Shown piece after piece: positions 24,583 through 33,787 of a stretch of 64,000 bases of DNA (positions are counted from its first letter, which is position 1; the number at the start of each line of letters is the position of its first letter). The translations under genes and the position numbers were made by a program. The DNA lies in the NCBI GenBank assembly GCA_038231815.1, contig JBBRKQ010000004.1, positions 1 to 64,000 on the forward strand, in the 5' to 3' direction. The notes below the pieces were generated by a model. It was not told where the DNA came from. It was given only the letters and a program-made list of their open reading frames with translations, and did no database searches. This DNA comes from CAILKP01 sp038231815. GTDB lineage: Bacteria; Planctomycetota; Phycisphaerae; Phycisphaerales; UBA1924.

Positions 24583-25044
24583 ATGGGCAAATTCGTCTTT
24601 GAACTTGAGCCAGCATTGGAGCTGCGCAGGCGTAATGAGCAGGCCGCGATGGTAATCGTTGCAGGGATTGAGCGCAAGCGGGTGGCCGTGACCGAGGAGG
24701 TCGATGCTATTCATCGCCAGGTGAGCACGAGCCGCGATGAGGCGCGGACACTCGCCGGTGGTGGGACCGGGGTCGTTGATGTTCGCGGCGTGCGAATGGC
24801 ATCAACAAGCATGCTCTTTGCCCAGGTGCGGCTGCAGCGGTGCGCGATCACGCTCGCGGGCGTGCAGCGACAGTTGACTGTGGCGCGTGAAGCACTGCTC
24901 AAAGCAGCCATTGCCCGAAAGGGTGTCGAGATGCTCAAGGAGCGACGGTATCGGGCTTTCTTGGCCGCCGAGGCTAGGCGGGAGACTAACGAACTCGATG
25001 AAATGTCGATATCGCGCTTTATCCGTGGCCACCAGGGTGGGTGA
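24583..25044 (+). CDS. fliJ: Flagellar export chaperone FliJ
   Basis: 153 residues. A nearly continuous antiparallel coiled coil starting FVFELEPALELRRRNEQAA, as in FliJ (the F/L-pattern followed by charged heptads), with a second helix ITLAGVQRQLTVAREALLKAAIARKGVEMLKERR. FliJ acts as the central stalk in the FliI ring. The identification relies on coiled-coil pattern plus its place directly after fliI, since FliJ sequences are poorly conserved. Confidence 0.85.
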   Translation: MGKFVFELEPALELRRRNEQAAMVIVAGIERKRVAVTEEVDAIHRQVSTSRDEARTLAGGGTGVVDVRGVRMASTSMLFAQVRLQRCAITLAGVQRQLTVAREALLKAAIARKGVEMLKERRYRAFLAAEARRETNELDEMSISRFIRGHQGG

Positions 25045-25113
25045 GCCGAGTTATCGCGAACGGCAGGAAATGCCCGTGATTGACCTGAAAAGTGTTTCTG
25101 GCGTGAAGCAGAG

Positions 25114-25845
25114 ATGAACGCCGATGAAAGCTATGCCATGAAGACTCTGATGACCGCGATTATTGTGCTTGCGATTTCCAATCTCGTCGCCATCGGTGGC
25201 TTTGGAATGTGGCTCGGCGCGACGGACCGGCTCAGCAAAGACCGATTCAATCGTGTCCGTGAAATGCTCGCGATGACCGTGACCGAAGAGAACCAGGTTG
25301 CCAGCAGCGAGAAGGCGAAAGTTGAACTTGAAACCAAGGCCGCGGCCGATGCCGTGAAGTTGGCACAGCCACCCAAATCTGCTCTGGAAGCTATCAACGA
25401 CACCCGGCAAGGGGGTGAGATTCAGCAGCAAGGTGCGCTTCGACGTCGCGATGAGCTTCGCCAACTGCAGGCCCAGCTTGACCGTCGTCAGATTGAGCTT
25501 GATGCCGCCAAGGCGCAGTTTGATATCCGTGAAAAGAACTTCCAGCAGCGTCTGGCTGAAGTGGGTAAGGCCGCGGCGACCGAACAGTTTAAGCAGGCAC
25601 TTGCTGCGCTTGAGGCGCAGGAGCCCGCCGATGCGCAGAAGGTGCTTGATGCGCTGATTCGGGGAAACAACCGCGAGCAGGCCGTGAGCTACCTTGCTTC
25701 AATGAACCCGAAGAATCGAGCTTCGGTGATTACAGAGTTCATCACGGCCGACCAGCGACTGGCAGCGGATTTGCTGGAGAGCTTGCGGACGCGCGGATTG
25801 TCTTCCGCGGTCACCGCAGGCGATCTCTCACTTCCGCAGCGATGA
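25114..25845 (+). CDS. MotE-like flagellar membrane protein
   Basis: 243 residues. One membrane segment (about 10-34, MTAIIVLAISNLVAIGGFGMWLG), a long coiled coil (about 55-150, with REKNFQQRLAEVGKAAATEQ), then an MgtE-N-like helical end (ADAQKVLDALIRGNNREQAVSYLASMNPKNRASVITEFI). This layout and place between fliJ and fliK match MotE/YlxF-type proteins, which chaperone the stator MotC in other bacteria. A second ATG at 25138 would begin just before the membrane segment. The role in this organism is inferred from family and position. Its stop overlaps the next start by 4 bases. Confidence 0.75.
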   Translation: MNADESYAMKTLMTAIIVLAISNLVAIGGFGMWLGATDRLSKDRFNRVREMLAMTVTEENQVASSEKAKVELETKAAADAVKLAQPPKSALEAINDTRQGGEIQQQGALRRRDELRQLQAQLDRRQIELDAAKAQFDIREKNFQQRLAEVGKAAATEQFKQALAALEAQEPADAQKVLDALIRGNNREQAVSYLASMNPKNRASVITEFITADQRLAADLLESLRTRGLSSAVTAGDLSLPQR

Positions 25846-27950
25846 TTCAACCAAACAATCAAAAGCCATCTGGTCTGTTCTCCACATCAAACACTCGGGC
25901 CGGTGGCGGCTTCGCTGCGGGGCTGTCCGGCACGGAACCCGGAGTTGCCGGGAGTTCCAGCGGATTCCGATCGATGTTGTCGAGCGTATCGGGTGATGCG
26001 GGCCGGAAGCAGCGATCGGAAGCTGCTGGCCTGGCGGAGCCAAAGGCCTTACTTACCCGACCGAGCCGAGCGGATCCGCTGAGCAAGGCGCTCAGCCGGG
26101 ATGGACCCCTCGCGACCGAAATCAAACGTGCCCGCGAAGGCAAGTCGTCCAAGGGCGGCACTGATGGTTCGCCGAGTTCCGACAGTCTTTCTTCTCGGGC
26201 CACGCGAGCAGCCGGGAAAGACAAAGCTGGTGTACAAAAAGCAAGTGGCTCTGCGGCCGATTCCGATGAGGTTGGGCCGAGCAACCGCGAGTCTTTGAAT
26301 GCTACAGGCGTTGCCGATAGAAGCGCAAGCTCCGGTGGGACAACCGCCTTAGGAAAGGCCATCGCTTCAGATTCCGATCTTAATTCGACAGTCAACGCTG
26401 GTGGCGCTTCCGGACTTCCAGTTGATCGTGGTCATAACGGGTGCGACTGTGGGCAGTTGGCAGGGGCGGTCCAGGCCGTTGCGCAGGCAGATACGCTGTC
26501 GCCGGATCAGGATCGCAGCGGCGGTCAGAAAAAAACCAGTGGTGAGCCCGAAACCGGTTCGGGTGAATTTCCGCAGCTGCGGTCGGGTGCCGCAGGAGCA
26601 GATGATCAATCCGGTGCGAGTGCGAGTCAGGCTCCGGCAGGCAAGGTGCTACCTCCAACAACGGTGGCCAGGTTCAATAAGCAGTTGTTGACGCTTGATC
26701 CGCGGCAGATGCTGCTCGGCCTTGACAGCTTGGGCAGTCGGATGATGATCTCGGCAGCTCAGTCGAACCAGGGCGAGAATGTTGGCGGCCAAGAGCCGTC
26801 CCCGACTGCTGCGGCCCGATCGCAGCGAAGCGCCGCCGGTGAGGTTTCTCAGCAGACAAATCAGCCTCTGACAGGGCATGATGGTGCCGGCGCAGCTTCA
26901 CCGACGACCGCCGCCGGACAGGCGTACGAGGCGGAAACGATCAATCAGGTATTTTCCGGTTCAGCAATCGATGACAATTGTGCGCACAATGCACCGGATC
27001 AGGCTGCCGATACCTTGATCGGTTCAGAAAACGGAGGCATCGCGGTACCGCCCGAGTTGCGATCTGCCACAGTCGATGGCGGGAATACTGGCTTGTCGAG
27101 TGCGAAAGCTGATACCACCGCGGCCGCAGCGTTGCGGCTGGCGACTTCTGCGGTCGCTGGGAATCAGGAGACTGAGCAGGCCGCATCCGCTCGGGCTGGC
27201 GGACCGCGTGATTTGGAATCGCAACAATTCGGGTCAGAAGATTCGCAGGTCGCCTCGGCCTCCGCCTCCGCCGCGGCAGGCAGTGGGGGGCATGCTGGGC
27301 AATTCTCTGGTCAGTCCGGCGCTCAAAGTGGAGGAGATTCGGCTGGAAGGGCAACTGGTCAAGGTGGGCATTCCGGTGCGGGGGAGCAGCAGCAAGCCAG
27401 CCGCGTTTTGGCGCAGCAGGTTGAACGTGCGGTGGCATCGGCCAGCCGCCAGGCAGAGCGATTGGGTGGGGCATCCGGGCCGATCACGCTGCGGCTGAAG
27501 CCAGAGAGTTTGGGCCAGGTGCGAATAAAATTAAGTGCAGGCGCTTCGGGTCAGGGATTGGGAGTGAAGATCGAAGTTGGTTCAACTGATGCGCAGCGAC
27601 TGCTTTCAGAATCAATGGGCTCTTTGCGGGATGCGCTGAAGGCTAAGGGATTGGTGCTCGAGCAAGGTGCAGTGCAGGTTGATCCGTCGCTGGCCGCGGG
27701 AACCCTTCGAGAAACTACCCGGCCGCGAGAAAGTGCCAGCCAAACCGAGCCACCCCGGGCCGATGCGACCACGGATGCAACGTCCTGGCAGCGGCCCGCG
27801 GGCGATGACCTCGGTAAGTCGCAGGGTGATGGAGGTGCAAACGGTGATGGCCGTAGACGCGAGGATGCGCGCTCAAACCGAGGTGGGTTCTTTGACGGTG
27901 CGGCAATCCTCCCGGGTGGCTCACGCGGGGCCGGAATTAGCGCACGTTGA
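25842..27950 (+). CDS. fliK: Flagellar hook-length control protein FliK
   Basis: 702 residues, overlapping the preceding stop by 4 bases. Nearly 550 residues are low-complexity Ser, Gly, Ala, Gln and Asp, as expected of a disordered molecular ruler. The conserved C-terminal Flg_hook domain is about 540-640: PITLRLKPESLGQVRIKLSA, then GLGVKIEVGSTDAQRLLSESMGSLRDALKAKGL. The domain triggers the switch from hook to filament export. At about 700 residues it is long; hook length in this organism may be greater than in enterics. Confidence 0.9.
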   Translation: MIQPNNQKPSGLFSTSNTRAGGGFAAGLSGTEPGVAGSSSGFRSMLSSVSGDAGRKQRSEAAGLAEPKALLTRPSRADPLSKALSRDGPLATEIKRAREGKSSKGGTDGSPSSDSLSSRATRAAGKDKAGVQKASGSAADSDEVGPSNRESLNATGVADRSASSGGTTALGKAIASDSDLNSTVNAGGASGLPVDRGHNGCDCGQLAGAVQAVAQADTLSPDQDRSGGQKKTSGEPETGSGEFPQLRSGAAGADDQSGASASQAPAGKVLPPTTVARFNKQLLTLDPRQMLLGLDSLGSRMMISAAQSNQGENVGGQEPSPTAAARSQRSAAGEVSQQTNQPLTGHDGAGAASPTTAAGQAYEAETINQVFSGSAIDDNCAHNAPDQAADTLIGSENGGIAVPPELRSATVDGGNTGLSSAKADTTAAAALRLATSAVAGNQETEQAASARAGGPRDLESQQFGSEDSQVASASASAAAGSGGHAGQFSGQSGAQSGGDSAGRATGQGGHSGAGEQQQASRVLAQQVERAVASASRQAERLGGASGPITLRLKPESLGQVRIKLSAGASGQGLGVKIEVGSTDAQRLLSESMGSLRDALKAKGLVLEQGAVQVDPSLAAGTLRETTRPRESASQTEPPRADATTDATSWQRPAGDDLGKSQGDGGANGDGRRREDARSNRGGFFDGAAILPGGSRGAGISAR

Positions 27951-27994
27951 TGATGCCAGCCGGGGAAAGGCGTCGTGAACCAGCGCTGTTTGCG

Positions 27995-28010
27995 TGGCAT
28001 GAGATTTGTG
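27995..28010 (+). promoter_or_regulatory. Near-consensus sigma-54 promoter before flgD
   Basis: TGGCATGAGATTTGTG: the -24 element is exact (TGGCA) and the -12 element is TTGT instead of TTGC. The predicted start near 28021 would leave a normal leader with the GGAG ribosome site before the flgD ATG at 28044. Confidence 0.35.
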
Positions 28011-28043
28011 TCGGATGTGTAACCAACTCAGGAGTGCGCAGAT

Positions 28044-28670
28044 ATGGCAGCAAGCATCACAACAAACTCTACCAATTCAGCCGGCACCGGCACCGCAACC
28101 AGCGCTAGCCGCTTCGGCCAGCTTAGCAGCGACCAGTTTACAAGGATAATGATGTCGGAGCTCAAAGCGCAGGATCCGCTGAAGCCAAGCGATTCCAACA
28201 CCCTTTTGCAGCAGCTGTCGTCTATTCGCTCGATTGAGTCGAACCTGACGCTCACGACCAAGCTTGATTCCATCCTGAAGCAGAATCAGTTGGCATCCGC
28301 AGGCAACTTGCTTGGTACCCAGGTGGGTGGCTTAGACGAGCAGAACAACCGGGTCACCGGACTTGTTGTGGGAATCACCACTGGCGCAGACGGTATCAAG
28401 TTGACGCTTGATCGCGGCTGGCAGTTGCCGTTTAAAAACGTCGACTCGATCGTGCTGCCGGTAATAACGCCGCCAACAACAACACCGCCGACCACGGTAC
28501 CGCCAACAACAACGCCGCCGGTGGTCACGCCGACTCCGCCCTTCGTGCCGCCGGGTGCTGTCACCCCTGTGGTTCCGGTAGTTCGGACTCTGCCTCCGGT
28601 GAAGATTCCTCGTCCAACCGGTGGTCAAGAGCGTGAAGTGACGCTGATCGAGCCAGCGTCCGGTGGCTGA
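28044..28670 (+). CDS. flgD: Flagellar hook-cap protein FlgD
   Basis: 208 residues. FlgD caps the growing hook and is discarded on completion. The N-terminal region matches: QLSSDQFTRIMMSELKAQDPLKPSDSNTLLQQLSSIRSIE (pattern DFLxLLxxQLxxQDPxxPxxxxExxxQLA). The middle contains QLASAGNLLGTQV, the start of the (A)xxLIGKxV element. Residues about 145-195 are Pro/Thr-rich (PPTTTPPTTVPPTTTPP) and replace most of the usual folded C-terminal Tudor/FnIII region. GGAG lies 10 bases before the ATG. Confidence 0.9.
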   Translation: MAASITTNSTNSAGTGTATSASRFGQLSSDQFTRIMMSELKAQDPLKPSDSNTLLQQLSSIRSIESNLTLTTKLDSILKQNQLASAGNLLGTQVGGLDEQNNRVTGLVVGITTGADGIKLTLDRGWQLPFKNVDSIVLPVITPPTTTPPTTVPPTTTPPVVTPTPPFVPPGAVTPVVPVVRTLPPVKIPRPTGGQEREVTLIEPASGG

Positions 28671-28761
28671 GTCAGTCAGTCCAAAAATCGAGTCATCCGC
28701 CAGCGTCACGGGAAATTGCCTCGGCCAAGTTCGCCCCGTGCAGTATGAAAGCAACCGAACA

Positions 28762-29295
28762 ATGACCACATCAGCAGCCCATCTTCTTCAGCGACTCACC
28801 GGCTTTGGTGCCGGCACCGCGGCATCGGGTAAGTTAAGCGTTGCACCCTCCGGTGGTACTCCCGGCGTCGCTTCCGGAACGGATGCGGCCGCAGACTTTG
28901 CAAAGCTGCTGGGCAAAGCCTCCCAAGGCCAGACTGTCAGCAACCTGCCGGTCAGTGTTTCGCCACGAAGCGGTGTTGAACTAACAGGTGAGCAATTGGC
29001 CCGGCTTGGTCCGGCGGCAGACAAAGCAGCCGCGGCCGGGCTGCAGACAGCCCTTGTCACGATTGATGGAAAGTCGCTGCTGATGGATGTGCAAAGCCGC
29101 CAGGTGACGGCCGCGGCACAGCCGACGGAGCGTGCGATAACAGGAATTGACGGTGTAGTTGCGGTTCCTGATGAATCCGATGCCGAGAACGGTGCGGAGC
29201 CAAGCGTGCTGCCGATGCCGCGGAGTGGGTACGACAACGCGTCGGTGCTTTCGGTTCTGGCGGCGGCATCGCATCAGCCGCCGGTCACAAGTTAA
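28762..29295 (+). CDS. Flagellar operon protein, TIGR02530-like (divergent)
   Basis: 177 residues. The middle (about 75-135) reads GVELTGEQLARLGPAADKAAAAGLQTALVTIDGKSLLMDVQSRQVTAA, which fits the TIGR02530 pattern (LTxEQxxRLxxAxxxAxxKGxxxSLVLxDxxAxxVxVxNxTV). Members of that family sit between flgD and flgE, exactly as here, and have no settled function. The frame is open back into flgD (28663), but the family-like part needs only the ATG at 28762. Assignment is moderate because conservation is low. Confidence 0.6.
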   Translation: MTTSAAHLLQRLTGFGAGTAASGKLSVAPSGGTPGVASGTDAAADFAKLLGKASQGQTVSNLPVSVSPRSGVELTGEQLARLGPAADKAAAAGLQTALVTIDGKSLLMDVQSRQVTAAAQPTERAITGIDGVVAVPDESDAENGAEPSVLPMPRSGYDNASVLSVLAAASHQPPVTS

Positions 29296-29467
29296 GTCGA
29301 TGGCATGCGGGATTGTTCAGGGTTTGGTGGTGCCCGGGATGGGTGGTGCAGGGCAGGGTGGTCTAAGGCAGGGTGGTATCTGGTCGGGTGCGACGCCGCA
29401 TCACGTGTTGATCCGTTCATCGATAAATCTGTGCGTTCGTCGCACTGCTCAGAAAAGGACTTGAAAT

Positions 29468-31174
29468 ATGGCATCAACTACCGCAATGTTTACCGCACTC
29501 TCGGGTCTGATGGCGAACGCCCGCAACCTGGACGTGATCGGTAACAACATCGCCAACGTCAATACAACAGCATACAAGAGCAACCGGATGCTCTTCGCGT
29601 CCCAGTTCAACCGCAACATTTCGCTGGGCTCCGTGCCCGGTGAGAACACCGGCGGCACCAATCCAGCCCAGATCGGGCTCGGCGTCACGATCGCCGGAAC
29701 GCAGCGTAATTTCAGCACGGGTTCGCTGCAAACCACGGGTGACCAGCGAGACCTAGCAATCGAAGGTGATGGCTTTTTTATTGTTCAGCAGGGAGCGAGC
29801 AGCTACTACACGCGGGCCGGGGCATTCCGCCAAAACAGCACCAACGATCTTGTCACCGTCTCGGGACAGCGTGTGATGGGGTATGGAATCGATAATCAGT
29901 TCAATATCGTCGCCGGAACTCTGACGCCCATCAACCTTCCCGTAGGCGAGCTTCGACTCTCTGAGCCAACAAAGAACGTTCGTTTCTCCGGAAATCTCAA
30001 TTCCAGCGGAGAGCTTGCCACCCGTGGATCGACGACAACCTTCGGCCCGATGACCAGTATTGCAACGGGCACGCCAGCAATCGTCGGGACGGATCTCATG
30101 ACCGATATCGATGATCCCTCGGTGGCGGCGAGCCAGTCGCTGTACGCTGTTGGCGATATCATCGAACTCCGCGGCATCGAGAAAGGCGGCAAAACACTGC
30201 CTACAGCTCGGTTCGCCATCACCGCGACGACAACCGTTTCTGATTACATGAACTTTATTCGTGACAGTGCCGGTATCAACACCACCGCCGGTGGCGGTGC
30301 CGGCGTAACGATCGACGCTTTGGGCCAGATCGTCGTGGCAGGCAATACCGGCACTACAAACGGTATCGCTATTGAGACTGCCGACGTCCGGCATCTGAAT
30401 TCGGCCGGTGCTTTGCAGGATCCCGCATCACCCTTCGGTACGACAGCGACCGCAACGGCAAACGGCGAATCCATACGCACTACGTTTGTCGCGTACGACT
30501 CGCTCGGTAACCCGGTCAATGTTGACTTGACAATGGTCCTAGAGAGCAAGGGCAACGCGGGCAACGTATGGCGTTACTACGTCAACTCGCCGGATGACTC
30601 TGGCCCATCGCTGGCCATCGGCACCGGCACCGTTGCCTTTGATCCCAACGGTCGGCAGGTGAGTGAAACGCCAATTGCCATCACCATCGACCGCTCGAAC
30701 ACCGGTGCTGATGCGACCATGAGCGTTAATCTAAACTTCTCAACCCCCCAGTCGCTGGTAACTTCACTCAGCTCTCGATCTGAGCTCGCCGCTGTGTATC
30801 AGGATGGAACTCCAGTCGGTACTCTTTCGAGTTTCTCGGTAGGTGTTGACGGCATCATCACCGGGGCGTTTACCAATGGTCTAACGAGGCCGGTTGGCCA
30901 AGTAGCCGTCGCGACGTTCTCCAACCCTGAAGGCCTAGTGGACTTGGGAGACAATCTCTTTGGTACCGGTCCAAACTCCGGCACTCCGGTGGTGACGACC
31001 CCGGGCAACTTGGGTACCGGGCGGGTCATCGGTGGCTCGCTCGAATTGTCGAATGTGGATCTGGCTGATGAATTCGTCAAGCTCATTCAGACTCAAACTG
31101 GCTATTCCGCCAATTCTCGCGTGATTTCCGCGACCGATCAGTTGCTCCAGCAGCTTCTGGTCATCGGCAGGTAA
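29468..31174 (+). CDS. flgE: Flagellar hook protein FlgE
   Basis: 568 residues, the hook subunit. N-terminal signature ARNLDVIGNNIANVNTTAYKSNR; the FlgE/F/G core ALEGDGFF appears as AIEGDGFFIVQQGASSYYTRAGAFRQN; the D0-D1 C-terminal packing region is VDLADEFVKLIQTQTGYSANSRVISATDQLLQQLLVIGR. The central, surface-exposed part is enlarged relative to enteric FlgE (about 400 residues). AAAGGA lies before the ATG. Confidence 0.96.
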   Translation: MASTTAMFTALSGLMANARNLDVIGNNIANVNTTAYKSNRMLFASQFNRNISLGSVPGENTGGTNPAQIGLGVTIAGTQRNFSTGSLQTTGDQRDLAIEGDGFFIVQQGASSYYTRAGAFRQNSTNDLVTVSGQRVMGYGIDNQFNIVAGTLTPINLPVGELRLSEPTKNVRFSGNLNSSGELATRGSTTTFGPMTSIATGTPAIVGTDLMTDIDDPSVAASQSLYAVGDIIELRGIEKGGKTLPTARFAITATTTVSDYMNFIRDSAGINTTAGGGAGVTIDALGQIVVAGNTGTTNGIAIETADVRHLNSAGALQDPASPFGTTATATANGESIRTTFVAYDSLGNPVNVDLTMVLESKGNAGNVWRYYVNSPDDSGPSLAIGTGTVAFDPNGRQVSETPIAITIDRSNTGADATMSVNLNFSTPQSLVTSLSSRSELAAVYQDGTPVGTLSSFSVGVDGIITGAFTNGLTRPVGQVAVATFSNPEGLVDLGDNLFGTGPNSGTPVVTTPGNLGTGRVIGGSLELSNVDLADEFVKLIQTQTGYSANSRVISATDQLLQQLLVIGR

Positions 31175-31247
31175 CTGAGCACTTTGCGCCACGCCCGCAC
31201 GGCAGGCTGTTGGCCCCAATTCCGGACAGCTTTCCTCTGCAAACGTC

Positions 31248-32024
31248 ATGGATTCAACAACACTTCTTGCCGTTCTTGTCGCCGCCGCCGCGGCCATTGC
31301 AATGCTCACCGCCAGCCCCTGGTTCATCGCCAAGGTTGCGCCGGGCGCTGTGGCTGTGAAGGCCAAGCAAGTTCCGCCCCGAACCATCGCCGATGCGGCC
31401 GTTAAAATGCTCAGCGATCTGAAGGCACTGACCGATGAGCCGTATCGACGGGCTCTACTGGCCGATGCAGCGAGCGTTCCGCACCCCGCCATCGTCTCGG
31501 CGGTGGAATGCGTAGTCAATCGCACGACCCATACCACGCTCCGGGCCACTATTGGTGCGGTGTGTTCGCAGCGTGTTGTCGATGCGGCGACGCTGCCGGT
31601 ATGGGTGCGGGTTGTTGTTGGTGCCGCACGGGTGCTTTCGCCCGGAATGATCGCGGTCATGTGCCTGGGCATGCTCATCGCCGGGTCAGCACAGTCCGGT
31701 GTTGAGAACATGCTGCCCTTCGCCGGTGCCCTCGGCTTGGGGTTTTTGTTTTGTGCTGTTGTGAAGCGAGTGTCAGCCCGAGCGACAAACGCTGTTGAGG
31801 CATACGAGAACCTTATCTTCGAGATTGTACTGGCCGCGGCCGATGCCGTGATGGTGGCCCAGCCCAAACCCCAGCTAAGGCTCAGTGGGCTTGCCGAAAA
31901 ACCGCAGGATGCGGCAACCGTTCTTCTGGCCCCATTTGTCATTGAACCCAAAGAGGTGCGAGGTCGCGCGCTCCACGCGCTGCACGCATCACTGGCGGCC
32001 ACAAGTTATCGGCGTTCGGCCTGA
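31248..32024 (+). CDS. Unrecognised membrane protein in the motA position
   Basis: 258 residues. Hydrophobic segments at about 5-23, 120-135, 139-156 and 163-178. In flagellar operons with this gene order, motA commonly lies between flgE and fliL, and the length is MotA-like. Weak points of resemblance: a proline beginning the third segment (LSPGMIAVMCLGMLIAG) and a following GALGLGFLFCAVVKRVSARATN plus YENLIFEIVLAAAD, as in MotA LGVxxxx, LPxAxKL and EMxxEGxLA. The second stator proline is replaced, and the N-terminal half does not align. It could be a strongly changed MotA or an unrelated protein. Confidence 0.5.
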   Translation: MDSTTLLAVLVAAAAAIAMLTASPWFIAKVAPGAVAVKAKQVPPRTIADAAVKMLSDLKALTDEPYRRALLADAASVPHPAIVSAVECVVNRTTHTTLRATIGAVCSQRVVDAATLPVWVRVVVGAARVLSPGMIAVMCLGMLIAGSAQSGVENMLPFAGALGLGFLFCAVVKRVSARATNAVEAYENLIFEIVLAAADAVMVAQPKPQLRLSGLAEKPQDAATVLLAPFVIEPKEVRGRALHALHASLAATSYRRSA

Positions 32025-32073
32025 GCGCGGCGGCTGTTGCGCCGGTTGCGGACCGGTAACGTGTCCGTACGCT

Positions 32074-32089
32074 TGGTGCAGAACATGCT
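32074..32089 (+). promoter_or_regulatory. Possible sigma-54 promoter before fliL
   Basis: TGGTGCAGAACATGCT fits TGGYRYR-N4-TTGC with one mismatch (ATGC). The predicted start near 32100 would leave a leader of about 80 bases to the fliL ATG. Confidence 0.3.
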
Positions 32090-32182
32090 GGGTCAAGCGT
32101 GCGCAGTGTGTGTCCGATGCTCGACGTTGCTCTGGGCATCGTCTCTTTTTCATGCTCGTCACCCCCAGGGCAGGAGAATCGA

Positions 32183-32743
32183 ATGTCTGATAAAAAAGAA
32201 TCAAAGCCAGCAGCGCCCGCGGCCGATGCGGCAAAGAAAGACGCTGGAGCCGAGAAAAAAGGCGGCTTACCCGTCAAGCTCTTCGGTATTGTCGGTGTTG
32301 TCATGGCCATCGAGGCCGGCGCACTGTTTTTTGTATTCAAATCGATGAAGCCTCAGACTTCCCACGCGGATGTGCACCCGGTAGTGGTGGCTAATCCGGA
32401 GGGTGAGAAAGTGACCGAGGCCAAGGTACTCGAAGAGAAGTTCCAGAACATGCAGACCGGCAAAGTCTGGTTCTGGGATATCGCGGTGTACGTGCAGACC
32501 AAGCAAAAGAACCTTGAACTGGTCAAAAAGCGTCTCGAAGCCCGCCAAGCGGAAATCAACGAAGAGGTTTCGCGACTGATCGCCCGAGCCCAGCACGCAC
32601 AGCTGAAAGAGCCCGACCGCCAGACGCTATCAAAGCAAGTCTCAGCAGTGGTAATGAAGATCTTCGAAACCACTGATGAAAAGGCCGAGTCGCTGGTTGA
32701 CAAAGTGATCATCTCACGCTGCCGCGGCATTCCGTTTGATTAA
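32183..32743 (+). CDS. fliL: Flagellar basal-body protein FliL
   Basis: 186 residues. A basic, Ala/Lys-rich N-terminus, one membrane segment (PVKLFGIVGVVMAIEAGALFFV), and a periplasmic domain containing KVWFWDIAVYVQTKQKNLELVKKRL and a C-terminal DKVIISRCRGIPFD. This is the single-span FliL layout; FliL rings around the stator units. The start is fixed by CAGGAGA at 32171-32177; an upstream in-frame start has no support. It ends the flagellar block and converges with purC after 27 bases. Confidence 0.8.
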   Translation: MSDKKESKPAAPAADAAKKDAGAEKKGGLPVKLFGIVGVVMAIEAGALFFVFKSMKPQTSHADVHPVVVANPEGEKVTEAKVLEEKFQNMQTGKVWFWDIAVYVQTKQKNLELVKKRLEARQAEINEEVSRLIARAQHAQLKEPDRQTLSKQVSAVVMKIFETTDEKAESLVDKVIISRCRGIPFD

Positions 32744-32770
32744 TTGATGGCCGCCCCAGGCGCCGCTTGG

Positions 32771-33787
32771 TCAGGGCTTTGCAGGCCCGGTCAGGCGAGT
32801 CATTGCCTCCTGGTATTTCTCAAGCGTCCCCCGGACGATGGCTTCCGGCAGAGCCGGTCCTGGCGGGGTTTTGTTCCATTTACCGGTAGCGGTTAGCGTT
32901 TCGAGATACTCACGCAGGAATTGCTTGTCAAAGCTCTTCTGCGGTCCGCCCGGTGCGTAACTGTCTTTGGGCCAGAATCGTGATGAATCGGGGGTCAACG
33001 CTTCGTCGATTAGAATCGGCTGTGAATACACCCGGCCACTCTTAGCGTATTCCCCTTCGGGCAACCCAAACTCAAACTTGGTATCGGCAATGATGATGCC
33101 CCGCTCCGCCGCATGGGCCGCCGCGGCTTTGTAAATTGCCAGCGACATATCCCGAAGAGTGTGCATGATCTCCGGGCCAACGAGCTGGCAGGCCGTGTCA
33201 AAGTCAATATTCTCATCATGCCCGGTCGCTGCTTTGGTCGCCGGGGTAAAGATCGGCTCGGGCAGTTTGTCACACTGTTTCAGGCCCTTGGGCAGCGGTA
33301 CGCCGCACACGCTCTGGGTCTGCTGATACTCTTTCCACCCCGATCCCTCCAAATAACCACGGACCACACACTCGATGGGCACAACATCGCAGCGTTTGCC
33401 GATTGTGATCCGACCATCAAGCCAGGCCCGTGCCGCGTGATTGGCCGGCAGCACTGTCTCGGGTACATCGCTCACATCCGTTGAAAGCAGATGGGTTTCG
33501 CAGATGTTCAGTTTGCTGATGAAATCAAACCAGAATGCCGACATCGCCGTGAGCAACTTGCCCTTGCCCATGATCGGCGTGGGCATAATCACATCAAAGG
33601 CCGAGATACGGTCTGAAGCAACGAGCAGAAGCCGGCCCGGCTGGCTACCTAGATTCTGGCCAGCCTGCTTCTGTCCGCTTGGCGGCAGCTCATAGACATC
33701 ACGAACCTTGCCCCGCCGAACGAGCGGCAACGGCAGGCTTTGGGGTGAGGTGGTGTCGCCGGGTAAAGATGCTGCGAAATCAGACAT
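32771..33787 (-). CDS. purC: Phosphoribosylaminoimidazole-succinocarboxamide synthase
   Basis: 338 residues, step 8 of purine synthesis (CAIR + aspartate + ATP to SAICAR). Motifs: LVRRGKVRDVYEL, LLLVASDRISAFDVIMPTPI, GRITIGKRCDVVPIECVVRGYLEGSGWKEYQ, TKAATGHDENIDF, ADTKFEFGL and DEALTPDSSRFWP. It belongs to the long (about 300+ residue) bacterial/eukaryotic-like PurC form. GGAG lies eight bases before the ATG at 33787. No other purine gene is nearby. Confidence 0.97.
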   Translation of the reverse strand: MSDFAASLPGDTTSPQSLPLPLVRRGKVRDVYELPPSGQKQAGQNLGSQPGRLLLVASDRISAFDVIMPTPIMGKGKLLTAMSAFWFDFISKLNICETHLLSTDVSDVPETVLPANHAARAWLDGRITIGKRCDVVPIECVVRGYLEGSGWKEYQQTQSVCGVPLPKGLKQCDKLPEPIFTPATKAATGHDENIDFDTACQLVGPEIMHTLRDMSLAIYKAAAAHAAERGIIIADTKFEFGLPEGEYAKSGRVYSQPILIDEALTPDSSRFWPKDSYAPGGPQKSFDKQFLREYLETLTATGKWNKTPPGPALPEAIVRGTLEKYQEAMTRLTGPAKP

